Positions 33,201 to 45,465 are shown, counted from the first letter of the stretch. The stretch: 64,000 nt of DNA from Ptychodera flava (GCF_041260155.1 NC_091930.1:43836465-43900464), one strand, 5' to 3'. Numbers and translations are program-made. The notes: generated by a model not told the origin, from the sequence alone.

Positions 33201-34637
33201 CCCGCCCCAATACAAGTGGTTGACGCGCCACACACACTACCATGCACCTTTACCCTTGAGGTGCGACCCCAAGTTATGTAAGTTGCAGTGTCATGACAAA
33301 TATATGATTGTGTTTAGTCCAGGCATGCAAATGAGATGAGGTAAAATGGCGCATTATCCTTGGTTACTATTATTATTATTAACCATTATTCAAACTCGAT
33401 AACTCCATAGGTGAAACACCTCTTTTCATGGAGGCCGAATAGATAAAAGAAAATTATATAACAGCACAAAAAAAATTAAAAAAACAAAAAACACTGAAGT
33501 ATAAATAGCAAGAAATAAAACTACGAAGAGGCATAAGAGTAAATAGATTGCAGAAAGTTATTACACGATTTCTTAAAACTAGTCAAAGACTCGGAGTCCC
33601 TGATGGCTTTTGGGAGATTGTTATATTCATCCACACCCGCAACAGACAAGGTGTTTTGGTAAAGAATTGTACGTGCTTTGGGGACTTTAAGAAGGCTCTG
33701 ATTGGAACAACGTAGTGATCTGGAAAGGATATAACTATTGAACATACTAGTTATATAGTCAGGGGTTAGATTGTGAGTTGCTCTGTAAATTTGGGCCATA
33801 CGGTTACAACGGAGTTTCAAGTTAATGGGCAGCCAATGAAGCTGAGTATACATTTGATAAGTGGAAAGAGGCGGAACAGTGTCAAGAATAAGTCTCATTG
33901 CACGTCTCTGTAGACGCTCCAATGCATAGATATTGCTATTGGAAGTAAAGCTGCAAACATTAGAACAGTAATTGATGTGTGGTGAGATGAAACTTGCGTG
34001 AGTGGAGAGGAAGAAATTTTTTGATGCGTGCCAATAGAAACAATTTGGAATTGACTTTGTTTTCAATGGTTGAAATGTGTTCACACCAAGTTAGCTTATG
34101 AAAAATGGTGACCCCTAGTAACCTCTCTGATGAGACGCGGTGAATAGTTTTACCAACCAAAGTGAGGTTGAAGTTTTTACTGTCAATGTGCCGTGTCTAT
34201 GTGTCAATGTTAATTTCATCATAGACCCTAGAGAAACTAGACGCACATTGTTTCATTTATTATCGATTCTCTTACATGTATAACGGTGTGTGAAAATAAA
34301 GATCTAACCATGTTTGACCCTCATAGGCCTGGCGTGCAACAGTAATGGTGAATTATTGGGAATTTGTCCTATTTCTATAACAACTAACTGTATACATATT
34401 ATTTACATCGCGGTGGAAATCACAGCACTGGTGCATACATTCGGATGAGCGTTACACAGAATATCAGATCTTACCTTCGTAAAATACTCGATGTAAACTC
34501 TGAAAAATGAATGGGTTGACACCTTCCTCTTCCTCTGTCGGTCCTTCAGCTGACCCATAGTAATGATTGAGATAACTTTCAGGGTTGAAGTGGTCGTGGT
34601 AGTCGCTACCGCTGTACACTTTTGACGTCGACTCCAT
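30262..34637 (-). CDS. NNMT-like: NNMT/PNMT/INMT-family SAM-dependent methyltransferase, copy B
   Basis: Exons 34475-34637, 31558-31765 and 30262-30679 on the minus strand encode 262 residues with the same splice phases as copy A. It is two codons longer at the N-terminus (MESTSKVYSG versus MESIVYSG). Differences from A elsewhere are few: Ala/Pro and Thr/Lys in exon 2, and Ser/Asn, Ile/Thr and Asn/Asp in exon 3. It keeps DIGTGPCIYSFLSA and the FCDVHQ motif, and also has Gly (VQIGEPLK) where human NNMT has the nicotinamide-binding Asp. All splice sites are canonical, so the gene looks functional. It lies about 2.1 kb from the divergently oriented B4GALNT gene. Confidence 0.92.
30799..31391. 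mobile_element. Putative TIR insertion in intron 2 of copy B
   Basis: Sequence absent from copy A interrupts otherwise collinear introns. Its ends are imperfect inverted repeats: AGGGGCGCTGCACCCAACAC on the left and GTGTTGGCAACATGCAGCTCCT on the right. The interior is AT-rich with no coding capacity. Class unknown. Confidence 0.6.
31766..34474. other. Intron 1 of methyltransferase copy B
   Basis: This intron holds unique sequence from 31980 to about 33360 not found in copy A, then a LINE (33364-34300). No additional exon was recognised; frames at 32309-32494, 32857-33084 and 33151-33339 show no domain. Confidence 0.6.
33364..34300 (-). mobile_element. CR1/L2-like LINE, 5'-truncated, in intron 1 of copy B
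   Basis: The minus-strand ORF2 C-terminal half reads FLPLHASFISPHINYCSNVC, ALERLQRRAMRLIL, LHWLPINLKLRCNRMAQIYR, LTPDYITSMF and YNNLPKAIRDSESLTSFKKS. A short 3' UTR ends in an AAT repeat (33364-33382, TTATTA on plus). One frame change separates the 33521-34084 frame from 33960-34160. It is the same insertion as the shorter relic at 25828-26200. Confidence 0.88.
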
Positions 34638-35035
34638 CGCTGAATTCGGAACCCCTCGCTGTTCTGGCGGTGTCCGGTCCCGTGTTCTCTGACCTGAATG
34701 AGTTCCAGTCGCATCTGATGCTTACTGTAGCCAGTCAAAGTGTATTTTGAGTGGTGATTAAATATGCAAAGAACGTAAATTGTGACGCGTTATCAATTAT
34801 GAATATTCATATCGAACTCGTTACACACGCTACAACCTGTCGGTCTGGAGACAAGCACAGAATGGTGGCCGTCACTTGACCTGAACTTTATCTGGATTCA
34901 TCAACTCAATGACAGACACGGTGGGCAAGTTCCTCGGTTGAGGTGGGTAAACTATTCTGGGTAAACTATTCAGAAAAGAGCAAACAACATGGTCAGGCAC
35001 CTCTCAGCAACAGCGCCAATGATTTATCCCCACAG

Positions 35036-36731
35036 GAGATATGGTTTTCAAAAGCAGAGTAGGTAGTTCCGCAGGGATTTTTTTTCCAAAATATTTTTAT
35101 TTTTATGTATGCATTTTCAGGGGTCCAGGGCAGTCAAACACTGGCCACAACATTTCCAGAAAAATACACCATACATATAAAAGGAATAAAAACATAAAAG
35201 ACATCCTCGTTCAAGGCAAAATCAAATGCCAGGTAATGAATGCGTGATTTTATGGGTTTCTTCCTTCTTTTTTTTACTTTCGTGTTTACGAAGCTTTAAA
35301 AGTCAAGGGTCGGCAGGTAAAAATTAGGGTACGGGTCGGGTTATCGGAACAGCACTTTTTTTATCTCAGCCTAACAAATATATATCTTGCTTGAGTGCAC
35401 AATCGAGATCTGTCTGTATCCTTCAAAATGTCCCTCTATTTGTGCGTCTCCTTGTGAGTGTGCGATTCGGAATTCTTAGTAAGCATTTTGCTGCATTTGT
35501 TTCTGTCTCAAAGAATATTTTCGTTAATCTTGTACGACCAGTACACTCCCTTGGCCAGATAAAAATGTTCCTCGAATTTGTTTTGGAAACACTACTACTA
35601 CAAAGGTGGCGAGCAATTGTTTTTGTTTACCAACCAGCAAAATCTCCCACTATAGCTACATTGTTACTGATGACTTGGAGTCTCAGATTTTACACCTCCG
35701 AGGAACGATGATTGTCCTTTCTGATTTTTTATCAGTTGCTATAATGCGAAACGTTCTTTTGCTACGGTTTGCTAAGAGTACAACAAAATATCAGAATCGG
35801 TAAGTCACAGCGTGTTACCCAATGATTTTATGTTAGCAGCCTATAGCGAGACAGTGGGTAATACTTAGCCAGGCCATATCGATTCACGGCTGTATTCTAA
35901 AACACCACTGGTGTTTTCGTGAGAGAATCTACAAAATGTTCTCTGATTTGAATACCGGTATACCGATCCAACAAGAAAGCACCGGCAATTTTAAAAGGCA
36001 AAGAAGAGACGTTTCAAATCGGAACAACACCTTCAATAATGAATCAGGCGATTTCAAAGTTAGAAAAACTGGTTTTATCCAAAATGTCCACATCAATTTG
36101 AAATACGCTATGCTTTGCTTTTACGTAAATTAAGGCCTACTGTATATTTGTATATTTGTGTCTTTAACTTTTGAATAGTAGAATTCGTCTACCAGAAATC
36201 CTTTTCCTTGAACATAAATGCGAATCCATCGATGCAGAAAGATTTCAAAATATATCAAAATCTACTTCTTGTGAAACGTTTCAAACCGTGAGACATTATA
36301 TGAATCGCGATGTCTCAAATTCAATTTGTACGTTGTCATTAACATTGATTTTTAATATCCCCTTTCTTCACAGTCCCTTGTATCTTCTCATGCAGCAAAG
36401 ACTGGCCACAGTGGAACAGGTCACGCTCACTCAGTGAGATGATTAACCCAAATTTCACTCGATCGGTGGTGATAATTTTGTGCTTCTCTTCTTCTTCGCG
36501 CCGGGAACATTCGTTCGCAACTCCCGCTAGCCTTAAAAGTAAGGCTGTGGCTAAGAACTTCAGCTCCATGTCTCTGTTTTCGCCCCATACTCATTCTCTG
36601 TGTATTGGGTGTATTGTTATCAAACGGGAGCTATTGTTGTATGCTTTGTTCAACGGGGTGGCACTGCTAGACAGGTCAGGTCACGATTACGTAATAGGTG
36701 AAAGTACACCTGACGTGAAGGCGTCGCGAGT
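35036..36731. other. Spacer between methyltransferase copy B and the B4GALNT gene
   Basis: This divergent intergenic region likely holds the 5' regulatory DNA of both flanking genes. No TATA box or other promoter element could be assigned with confidence. Small open frames (35391-35711, 35936-36133, 36339-36569) show no domain. Confidence 0.5.
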
Positions 36732-38313
36732 ATGAGGCGTCGAAGATGGGACTTCCTTGCTCTCCTTGTAGCGCTACTGTTGCTGATCGACATTTTTATT
36801 CGAATCGGGTGGATCTCGAATCGTTCAATACAACACACTGGCTTTGAGGCGGGCGGGAACGTGTTCAGTGTGCGCAGCGACGCCTCGCTTTTGTACGACA
36901 AACAGGGCGACGGTGAAAATGGCGACTGCCTGTGCCGTGGAAATAACAACATCGGCCCGCTCGAGGACAGCGAAGCGATCGCGCGGAGAAAGTTGGAGTT
37001 TAGAAGATGGCAGGACGCCAAGAAACGAACTGAGGAGCCGGTTACGGTGTGCGAGGCTATGTCACCGGTGAGTTATATTGGCAATGGATTGACAGTTGAG
37101 CCGTTGAAGGATGTCAGGATCACCGGTCTCCAAGTTCACACGTCGGTGGGTCAATTCAACTCAAGTGTAAATCGCCTTGCCGTGCTCGAAGTGGAAAATT
37201 CGCTTGGCATCCTGTATTCTGACTATCCAAGAATTCTTGAGGGTGTGAAAATCTCAGGAAATTATTCAAACCAAGTGAGAATCTCCTCATTTTCGAATGT
37301 AAAGGAACTGAATGAAATTTTGCGTTTTATGGTGTACAGAAGTACTTATTACCATATCAAAGCCGTGACGTATACACTTTCGCCTGTTCGGCCACTCTGC
37401 AGACATTCGAGTCCTTATCCATCGTCCGGCCTTGCCAAAGCTGCACGTCACCCACGGCGCCGACGATAATATCAACGGTTTAGTGACCGTTGTAACGAAA
37501 ACTTTTGAAAGGTATGACGCCGTCAACCGACTTGTGAAAAGCGTCAACAAATTTTACCCACAAATGACAATCATCATCGCAGACGATTCCAAGGAGATCG
37601 AGAAAATCCCCGGGAACAACATCAAACATTACCAGATGCCGTTCGCGGAAGGATACAACGCTGGGAAGAATTTACTGCTCAGTCAAGTTCGCACCAAATA
37701 TTTCCTTTGGGTGGATGATGATTTCATTTTCTCGAAGCGGACGAAACTTGAATTATTTGTTGAGAAATTGGATTCTCCCGCGGCGAATTTAGATCTTGTC
37801 GGCGGTATGTTCGAACAGGATGATGGGAGTTTGCTCCCCTGCATTTGTGCCAACACAGATAACTACTACACTGCATTGGACATCACGTGGGGTAGCCATG
37901 GTTACTGCTTGTCGGCGAAGAAGTCGGATCATGGAAAAGTCGAACAGTTCCCCAACTGTCGTTTCTTGGATATGGTAGCGAATTTCTGGATGGCAAAAAC
38001 TGAGGCCGTTCGGAAAGTCGGCTTTGACCTTCGCTTCGAGCGCATTGCACATAGGGAGTTCTTCATCGACGCTGTGGGCGTGTTACAGATAGCCCAGTGC
38101 GATGACGTTGCAGTGCGCCACGTTGCTATTAGAAACCCGAAGTATAACAAATACAGATTTCTTGAAGACAAACCCGAAGAGACATTGAGTTATGCAAACC
38201 ACTTGTTGTTGAAAAACTATCTGCACTGTTACCAGTCGTGGTATGGTCCGGCCATGACTAAGGCAATGAGAAAGTCAAAACAGATGAAACGATCAAGAGG
38301 AAACAAACATTAA
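36732..38313 (+). CDS. B4GALNT: Beta-1,4-N-acetylgalactosaminyltransferase (GT12, B4GALNT1/2-like), single exon with one frame break
   Basis: Type II Golgi glycosyltransferase that adds GalNAc to sialylated glycolipid or glycan acceptors. The start (36732) is followed by an Arg-rich cytoplasmic tail and one membrane segment (about residues 7-27, LLVALLLLIDIF). A stem and N-terminal domain reach AVTYT near 37370. The catalytic domain follows in the next frame from about 37381: IRVLIHRPALPKLHV, LVTVVTKTFERYDAV, IIIADDS, the DxD motif WVDDDF (37708-37725), DMVANFWMAKTEAVRKVGFD and HREFFIDAVG. Combined length is about 527 residues, close to vertebrate B4GALNT1 (533). A +1 change between about 37369 and 37420 separates the halves; it may be a sequence error, as both halves are otherwise clean. 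AATAAA lies about 150 bases downstream. No introns are seen, unlike vertebrate orthologues. Confidence 0.88.
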
Positions 38314-38465
38314 AGAGACCATAATTCAATATTTGAATACAGCCAAGACTTTTAAACATTTACTACAAGTTACAATATGTACGTTTGGAAATTGCAAATT
38401 GTACAGTCTGGCTCAGAAGAAAGTTATAATTGAGCTTCTTATGAAATCTGACTGTCCAAATGGAA

Positions 38466-38471
38466 AATAAA
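38466..38471 (+). promoter_or_regulatory. Polyadenylation signal of the B4GALNT gene
   Basis: AATAAA about 150 bases after the stop codon at 38311-38313, in AT-rich sequence. Confidence 0.6.
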
Positions 38472-38619
38472 TATCATAAAATTTCCTTAAAATTCGACCT
38501 TTCGTCATTCTGGTAAGACTACAGTACTATGACATGATAAAATGAACAATTCGGATTCAACTTGTGGTATTTTTATTGACAAGTTTTGGATTTATGTGAG
38601 TGTTAGTGTTAGTGTTATA

Positions 38620-38625
38620 TGTATT

Positions 38626-38692
<67 letters not shown>

Positions 38693-38960
38693 AACTAACA
38701 TATATAGATATACACACATATATATAATGTTAGTAAATATATATATATATATAAACTAACATATATACACACGCACACATATATAATGTATGTAAGTATA
38801 TATAGATATATAAATTAACAGATATACACACATATATATATATATATATATAAATATATGTATGTATATAAACTATACATATATATAATGTATGTAAATA
38901 TATTATATAATATATACACACCAACATACATACATAGACAGATACACACACACACACACT

Positions 38961-39055
<95 letters not shown>

Positions 39056-39062
39056 TTATATA
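38620..39062. repeat. Compound TA/CA microsatellite
   Basis: TA runs at about 38622-38690 and 38968-39060, with interspersed imperfect TATAAACTAACATATATA units at about 38690-38880 and a short CA run at 38946-38967. Poly-Tyr/Ile open frames here are artefacts. Confidence 0.95.
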
Positions 39063-39391
39063 ACGACGAGTACATAGTCGGCATTACAGTCGCCTTTTCT
39101 ACGTAGCACAAAGTTCAAAATTAACTTTCACCAGAATCAACTCCCCAGACTCGACCTTTTCGACTGTCACTTTTTACACGATCACTTGACAGTCACATGT
39201 TTTTGTGTTTGTCCCGTGACATGCGCAATGCCACTGCAACGTCCCAAATGCAGATTGAAATCAGTTGCAGGTTGTCAGTGTCTTACGAACGACGGCCTAG
39301 GTACATAGACTGTCATACGAGCGTTTTAAAAGTGACAGGAAGCGGATTATTAACTGGAATATGAAACCAATAACCGACTGTCGATTCTCTT

Positions 39392-39395
<4 letters not shown>

Positions 39396-39446
<51 letters not shown>

Positions 39447-39452
39447 GGGAGA
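39396..39452. repeat. GA microsatellite
   Basis: GA dinucleotide run followed by a G run (39446-39462). Confidence 0.95.
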
Positions 39453-39689
39453 GGGGGGGGGGAGTATGTGTGTATGTGTGTGTTCGCCTCGGTCTGAGAA
39501 ATAACAATTTGAAAAATATGTCGGTGAAGAACCTATACCGTAAGTATCAACATTGATAGCGTTTGGTCATCTGACCTATTCGTCAAGGGTTGAGTCTGCG
39601 TGGGTAAAACTCCTACCTCCCTGATTCACAAGAAATAGGCCTAGTACTCAGACCATAGTAGTTGTTCCTACTCACATGATCCATTGAGG

Positions 39690-40000
39690 TGGACTGCGTC
39701 TCGGTGACAGATATTTGGACTGTCAAACTTTTACAATTCTTTTGTGATCTACCACTTGTGCGGTTTATTTTAAAGCTCTTGTGTAAGAATATTTACCATC
39801 TTAGTTTTTCGAAATTCGAAATTTTTATTTTTCTCCATAGAGTGAACAGGGATGACGGCTATTTCGAATTTCAAATATCGGGTAAATCTTGGGTAATTTT
39901 TTTCTTGTATCACAAAGTACACGGTAACACCCGTTTCAGTGATTGATTTTGAAAGAGAATGGTTGAAAATTGCTTTAAGAAAGTTAGAGAGAACGTTTCA
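39690..40000 (-). repeat. Conserved 3' flank shared by methyltransferase genes A, B and C
   Basis: Contains TTAAAGCTCTTG, CATCTTAGTTTT and AATTTCAAATATCGG followed by GGGTAATTTT, in the same order as 23640-23790 and 29960-30080 downstream of genes A and B. The similarity is partial, as expected for an older duplication. Confidence 0.65.
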
Positions 40001-40265
40001 GCCTTTCACTTTCGAGGCGCATACTACCTTAACTGAGCTTGAAGCTTCATTTGGATTATATTCTCGGTAATTTTTGTTCTTTCTTTTAAATACACTTTCT
40101 TTTTCTCCCCTCCAAATTGTGTCTGTACCTCACCCTCAGAATATTTTTGCAAAACATATTGAACTGAACATTTCTGGTAAAAAAGTTCATCGTCTTATGA
40201 GTGATTGAATTCCGTCCACGACATGCTTACGGACTCAGTACTTGAGCATGTGTACGTTTTCTGCA

Positions 40266-40271
40266 TTTATT
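40266..40271 (-). promoter_or_regulatory. Polyadenylation signal of methyltransferase gene C
   Basis: AATAAA on the minus strand about 75 bases beyond the stop codon at 40346-40348. Confidence 0.5.
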
Positions 40272-40345
40272 ATTTTTTTGTCTTCATGGTTTCTGCGACC
40301 ATGTGTACCGTTCGGCTCTTATCAATCATCAACTAAGCTTATCCA

Positions 40346-42886
40346 TCAAGCAGTTGCTTTTTTCGTCGCTTTTATTACAACGGTGAACTCGTAATCTGTA
40401 TCTTTCCCGGCCTGGACACTTCTCTTCCGAAAGTGACAGTCAAGGTCGGTGAATCCGGCTTCCAACAACGCCGACTTCAGAAATTGTTCGTCGGCGCTGA
40501 AACCTTCAAAGCGCTTGCCGTCAACGGTGTAGAATTTCAGAGGTATCGCCACTTGAACCAGCGTGCCGCCGTCTCTCAGGAGGGTCGCCATGTTGCGAAG
40601 GCCCTGGATCCAATCATCTTGCCTCTTACATGTCGCTTCGAGACAGAAACATGTGACCAGGCAGTCAAACGGTTCAAGTACCTTCGGGGCGATCGGGTTA
40701 GGCTGGTGAACGTCGCAGTACAACACATCTTTGATGGTTGCTCGTATTCTCTTCTCTCTTTCCTCCACATCACTGTAAGAAAGAAAATGTACTCCATGTA
40801 AAACTTACGAATTAAAAGCTCATCAAGTTGTAAATTTTGGTGTATATGCGTTGCTTTCTGGAACAAATTCATGACAATATAAAATCATTAAAGTTATTGT
40901 CTCCTAAAGTTTTTTAACTACGATGGCATATATTTGATGAAAAATACCGGTCTGAAGACAGACACATCTAAAAAAGGTAGACGAACGACAGAATAATAAT
41001 TAGCCAGACAAACAGACAGATTATATATACGGACAGACATCAAACAGGTAGGCAGACAGACAGACAGAGAGACAGACAGACAAACAAACATACATTAGAC
41101 AGACAGACAAACAAACATACATTATACGGATAGACATCAAACAGGTAGGGAGACTGGCAGACAGACACACGGATTTACAGACCTGTCCCATAGTTTGACG
41201 TTCCTGGGATGTATAAAGAGTTCGATTTTCTGGCATTTTACATAGAAAACTGATTTATGACGGCAGTGAGACGGCCCAGGCATGGATAAACCAAATGAAT
41301 GTACATTTATCAGTGAATTGTGATAAAAATCCAGACATGTTAAATATCAGGGTCGACATAATTCACCGTGACAAGAGACGCTCGTTAGTAATTTTCAATC
41401 TGATTGATTGCAGATACTGGGTTTAGGGGGCCCTGTATATTACCCCCTAGGCTAACCTTATCAATCCTTGCTATGGTCCCAGTTCAATAGTACATTACAA
41501 AACTGCTGAGTATATTGATGTCGAAAATCATCGGTATAATTGGTAGAGAAAGTTCTATTAATAATACCAAGACACTACGCGGTTGCAACACGTTTGAACC
41601 AGTTTTTGGTGTGAGAAAAAATCTCTGACATTTTTTAATAATTTACTTCAGCCCAATTAACAAGTGTGTCATCCAGTTTTTGACCAGTCCAGACAATTTA
41701 TGGCCGCTATTGAACGAGCGTTGATGTCATGAACTCCTATATAATACCCGTCGCTTTGGCTTGTTTATTGCTCTAATATTCAACAGGCTGTTTATCTGTG
41801 TATTCAAGGTGGATTGACCCGTCTTCGACGCAGCGCTAGATATCCTCTGCAATCAATCAATCATTTTGGATACATTTTATTGAAAACACTAGAGAATTGC
41901 TGTTGCGGTGTTCACCATCTTTAAGTCTGACCCCCTCCCCCTTTTCAGAGTGGCGACGAGAGAACGTTTCAGGTTAATAACAGATTTTGAGAGACTGTAT
42001 CATTGCCCTAATGCTCACCCGTGTCCTTCTAGTTCGCAAACATGTTTTATGACGGGTCTCCAATCAAAACATCCTGGTTCGTTATCAATCCACCTCTTCA
42101 AGGCTTCTCTGTTATCTGCGGCGTAGTCGCTGGCCACGATTTCTTTGAACTTTGTACAGGCAGACACGAACGAGTAGATGCACGGACCAGTTCCAACGTC
42201 GATCAAGCGTTCCCCGGACAGGCCCTCTGGCGTCAATAGAGAGAAAGTGTGGTATATTCGGAATTGATTTGTGCAACTGAGGTTGAACTACACGAATAAA
42301 GTGTAGTATAGTACACAATGATGTGTTTTTAATTATATGCAAAAATTACGCATTCTTCTTCTCTAACAAACAACAAATTGTACCTCATTTATTGTTTTCA
42401 AGTGTATTTCCAACTTTTCTCTCTTTCCAAAGTCAGCTCAGCGATGGAGGGCGGGGCGGATAAGCGTGACATCATTTGAACAGGAGCTCAAAACTCGCAA
42501 CCGTTTTAAATTGTTTCAAGGCGCAGATGATATTCCCATTACTCCCATTTCTTTCGAGATTAATATTTATTTCAAAATTCTAGGTGTCTATAATTTCAAT
42601 TCAAGTTCGAAAACAAAGGCCAAGCACTAATCTAACGGTCATACCCTTACTGTTCAGTGGTGTCACGTTAATCCGAACCGCACATCTTTCAGTCTTTCAA
42701 AAAATCGCACTGTATTGAACTGGTACCTTGGTGAAATATTCGATGGAGGTGTTCAAAGAGGAAGAAGTTGACACCCTGTTCCTCAGGTGGCCCGTCCAAC
42801 GTTGAGTAATAGTGATCTAGGTAACTCTCTGCCGTCGGAAACTCATCGCACGTTTGGTCTTCAGGATTTCCAGCAATAACCTCCAT
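40346..42886 (-). CDS. NNMT-like: NNMT/PNMT/INMT-family SAM-dependent methyltransferase, paralogue C
   Basis: Exons 42727-42886, 42019-42226 and 40346-40772 on the minus strand encode 264 residues. The middle exon is again 208 bp and the phases are 1 and 2, identical to A and B. Motifs: FPTAESYLDHYY (N-terminal SAM contact region, with His-Phe of the usual HFNP replaced), DVGTGPCIYSFVSA (motif I), ASDYAADN and LYCDVHQPNP. The acceptor-site region reads VQVAIPLKFY, with Ala at the position of the human NNMT Asp. Clearly diverged from A and B (many substitutions and a longer C-terminus ending KKATA) but fully intact. Intron 2 (40773-42018) carries a CAGA-type microsatellite. Confidence 0.92.
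41035..41180. repeat. CAGA/CAAA microsatellite with a local duplication
   Basis: GACAGACAGAC runs, with the block GACAGACAAACAAACATACA and GACATCAAACAGGTAGG each present twice. It lies in intron 2 of methyltransferase gene C. Confidence 0.9.
41690..41795 (+). repeat. Fourth, degenerate copy of the hairpin MITE family
   Basis: GACCAGTCCAGACAATTTAT, GAACGAGCGTTGATGTCATG and ATAATACCCGTCGCTTTGG followed by TTTATTGCT match the layout of 9996-10140 and the copies near 20.2 and 20.5 kb. In intron 2 of gene C. Confidence 0.55.
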
Positions 42887-43235
42887 TTGTCTGCAAAAGT
42901 TAATAGTAGTTAGAATATTTAACGAAACGTAGAGCGCCAAATTGCTCTTGTCCTTCATGATAGCTCAGCTAGTTCATGCTGTCTCGAAGAAATAAAATAA
43001 AGCAAAGCGGGAAAGAAAAGAAACACCACAGAATAAATTTTTCACGTTTCTGCTTCCTTGGGTTTTGTATTCTGGACTTCGTCAACTAATGATCCGCCAG
43101 CTTTCCTCGTTATACCACTGTCTTGCTTGTGACTAGTTGCTGTCCCGTCGCCCAGTATGAATCTGTCTCACATCTCTAGATCTCTGCCCGTCTCGTATAA
43201 TTTTTCATTGTCTGTCTGTCTCTGTCTCGCTGTCC

Positions 43236-43283
<48 letters not shown>

Positions 43284-45465
43284 GACTCCAGGCAGGGTAT
43301 ATCATGATCGGCTGACCGGGCAAAGATCTAATCACAGATAATGAGAGTTCTCTACACGCTATGAATTGAATGATCGAAATAAGTTCATATGAAGCCAAAT
43401 GTGGACAATGGCCGTTAAACGTGAGTAATATTTACCGTATTTTTCTAATGATTTCCCCTTAAAGAATGCATTGCATCACGTGACCTGTGTCGGCAAAATG
43501 TGCTTTGCACAGTATACAGTGTAAATGTGTACAAATTAATCTCAGTCCAAACTGAAATTCTGTCTTTAACAACAAAGAATGCACTTTAATGCAATTTTCT
43601 GTCACAAAATCTAAATTGTCTGTCTCCCCAATCCCTTCCATGTAATCAAAGCTATGAAGGCTTGGGTGGTGACGCCAACGCCATTCCTGGAACATGTTTT
43701 GTACAGTAATTTTCTATTTAACATAGGGGCTGTGTCGGTAACATGACATTTCACAAAGACGTCCCCTCGCCAGTTTTGAAAAAAAAACAGCTACAGTGTA
43801 ATAAAGTCACAATTACTCGACCCGTTCATGAAACTCGGAGGTTTGACCCTGCTAGGAACCTAACCGCGTTACAAGAGGTCAGAGATCATATCACAATAGG
43901 AGATCTACTCTGTTGGCAGCTTCTAAAGCTTGCTACGGATCAACACACACGGCATTCAGCATGTTTACTTCGTGAAAACCGTTTGTTGAACATGTACATG
44001 CTATGGTATTGAATGCACTGAACGTGTTCTTTTGCGGCCTACAAAATCTTTCGGGTCACTTAAGTTTGTTGAGATCAGGCGAATTCCATGCTTTGACAAA
44101 TCTGACTGACCGCGGCTGACTGGTAACCCGGCATGTATGTCACAACTCTTAGCGGGTCAAAGCGTGACACGGTACTAGAAAATAACTGCTTTAAAAAGTC
44201 ACCCGAGAGACCGACCTTATCCTATACCGATTAAAGCGTTAATTGTAACTTCACTTACAGAATTTGTTGCACAACGTATAACTCACACTGCTACAGCAAA
44301 TCGTCCCGTCGTTTGTCCGTACCGAGCACATACAGAGGCTGGGATTTCCCTTTATTTTGTCTAGGCAATCCACTCTGCGCATGTCAAATGCGCGACTTTA
44401 TTGAATGCGACACCGTGTGCCAACACTGCACGCTCTTGAGTCGGCCACTGTCTGCAGCAAAAGTCCTCTATCACTCCAACAAACACTTGAAACGCATGTA
44501 CAGACAGTAACGTTTTATATGTTCCAGAGGAAAAATATTGTTTTTTCTGTTGGATGAGTGAGTGATTTCTACGACCACGTAAGATTAAAAAAGATAGTGG
44601 CGACTTTTCCATAAATATCCACTCAACGTCTTGATTTATACAGTGTAGACAGTTTTGTCGCTGGCAGCCAAACAGTAGAGAAGGAAGAGTAGATATTGGT
44701 ACCTTCATTTGACTCAAAACTCTTGTGACACTGCTTTTAGTGTTGAGCAAAAGAAGGGTGTCGCTGGACTGAAATGTCGCAAGTGATCGAGTCTCGCAAT
44801 CTCGGACTACGGATCAATAAAGAAATCTAAGATTTTCGTAGCATAGAAGACACAGGAAATACTTCATGTGAATGATTATAATGACGCTGCTATAGTACGA
44901 TAAATTTACCCACAATTCTGTTTGATTTGTACCAACGACGTTAGTTTTCTTATAAAGTTTTTTTTTAGTTCTGAATGAAAGCAATCATGCTTAGCCGTTA
45001 GGTAATTGATCAATTATATCTATTAAAAGTACTTTAGATTTCAAAGAAAACTTTCAATATTAAAGGTCACATTCTGCAGGTAGTTTTGGGGAGCAAGTTA
45101 TGACAAACTGAAGGGGTTATTCCCTGAGAAAAGTCAGTATGTAAATTTCTTTTGTCCTTTCGTAGTATTTGGAAAAAATTAATATCCTTTGTTTCATAAA
45201 ACAGGTGCAACTAGTCTTCTTACTTTCCTTCAAATTATTCTGCACGGCTGTGGACACAATCAATTGAAAATTTTACAAAGGTGCTATCTCCTCTCTAAAT
45301 CAAGTATACTGGGAAGTTTTTAGAATTTTAAAAACTAATGTAGTCTAATCAAATAATTTGCGTACACTGGGAGACATGGTAGACATTACTGAAGAATCGT
45401 CGATGTTACAAATCATTATGATTGAACACTGCGCGCCAGCAACTGAAAAATAAAATAAATAGAGG
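42887..45465. other. Gene-free spacer upstream of methyltransferase gene C
   Basis: No gene is supported. It includes a CT microsatellite (43236-43280). Frames at 43459-43695, 43743-44012, 44313-44510 and 44361-44750 lack recognisable domains. Confidence 0.5.
43236..43280. repeat. CT microsatellite
   Basis: A CT run of about 45 bp. Confidence 0.95.

Larger units (their letters stand above)
29205..35035. repeat. Segmental duplication, copy B
   Basis: Homologous to 22921-26935 over the gene, its 3' flank and its 5' flank. It is longer because of an insertion in intron 2 (about 30799-31391) and a longer intron 1 (31766-34474 versus 24931-26382). Coding exons 2 and 3 differ by only about five residues from copy A, so the event is fairly recent or the exons have been converted. 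Confidence 0.88.
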
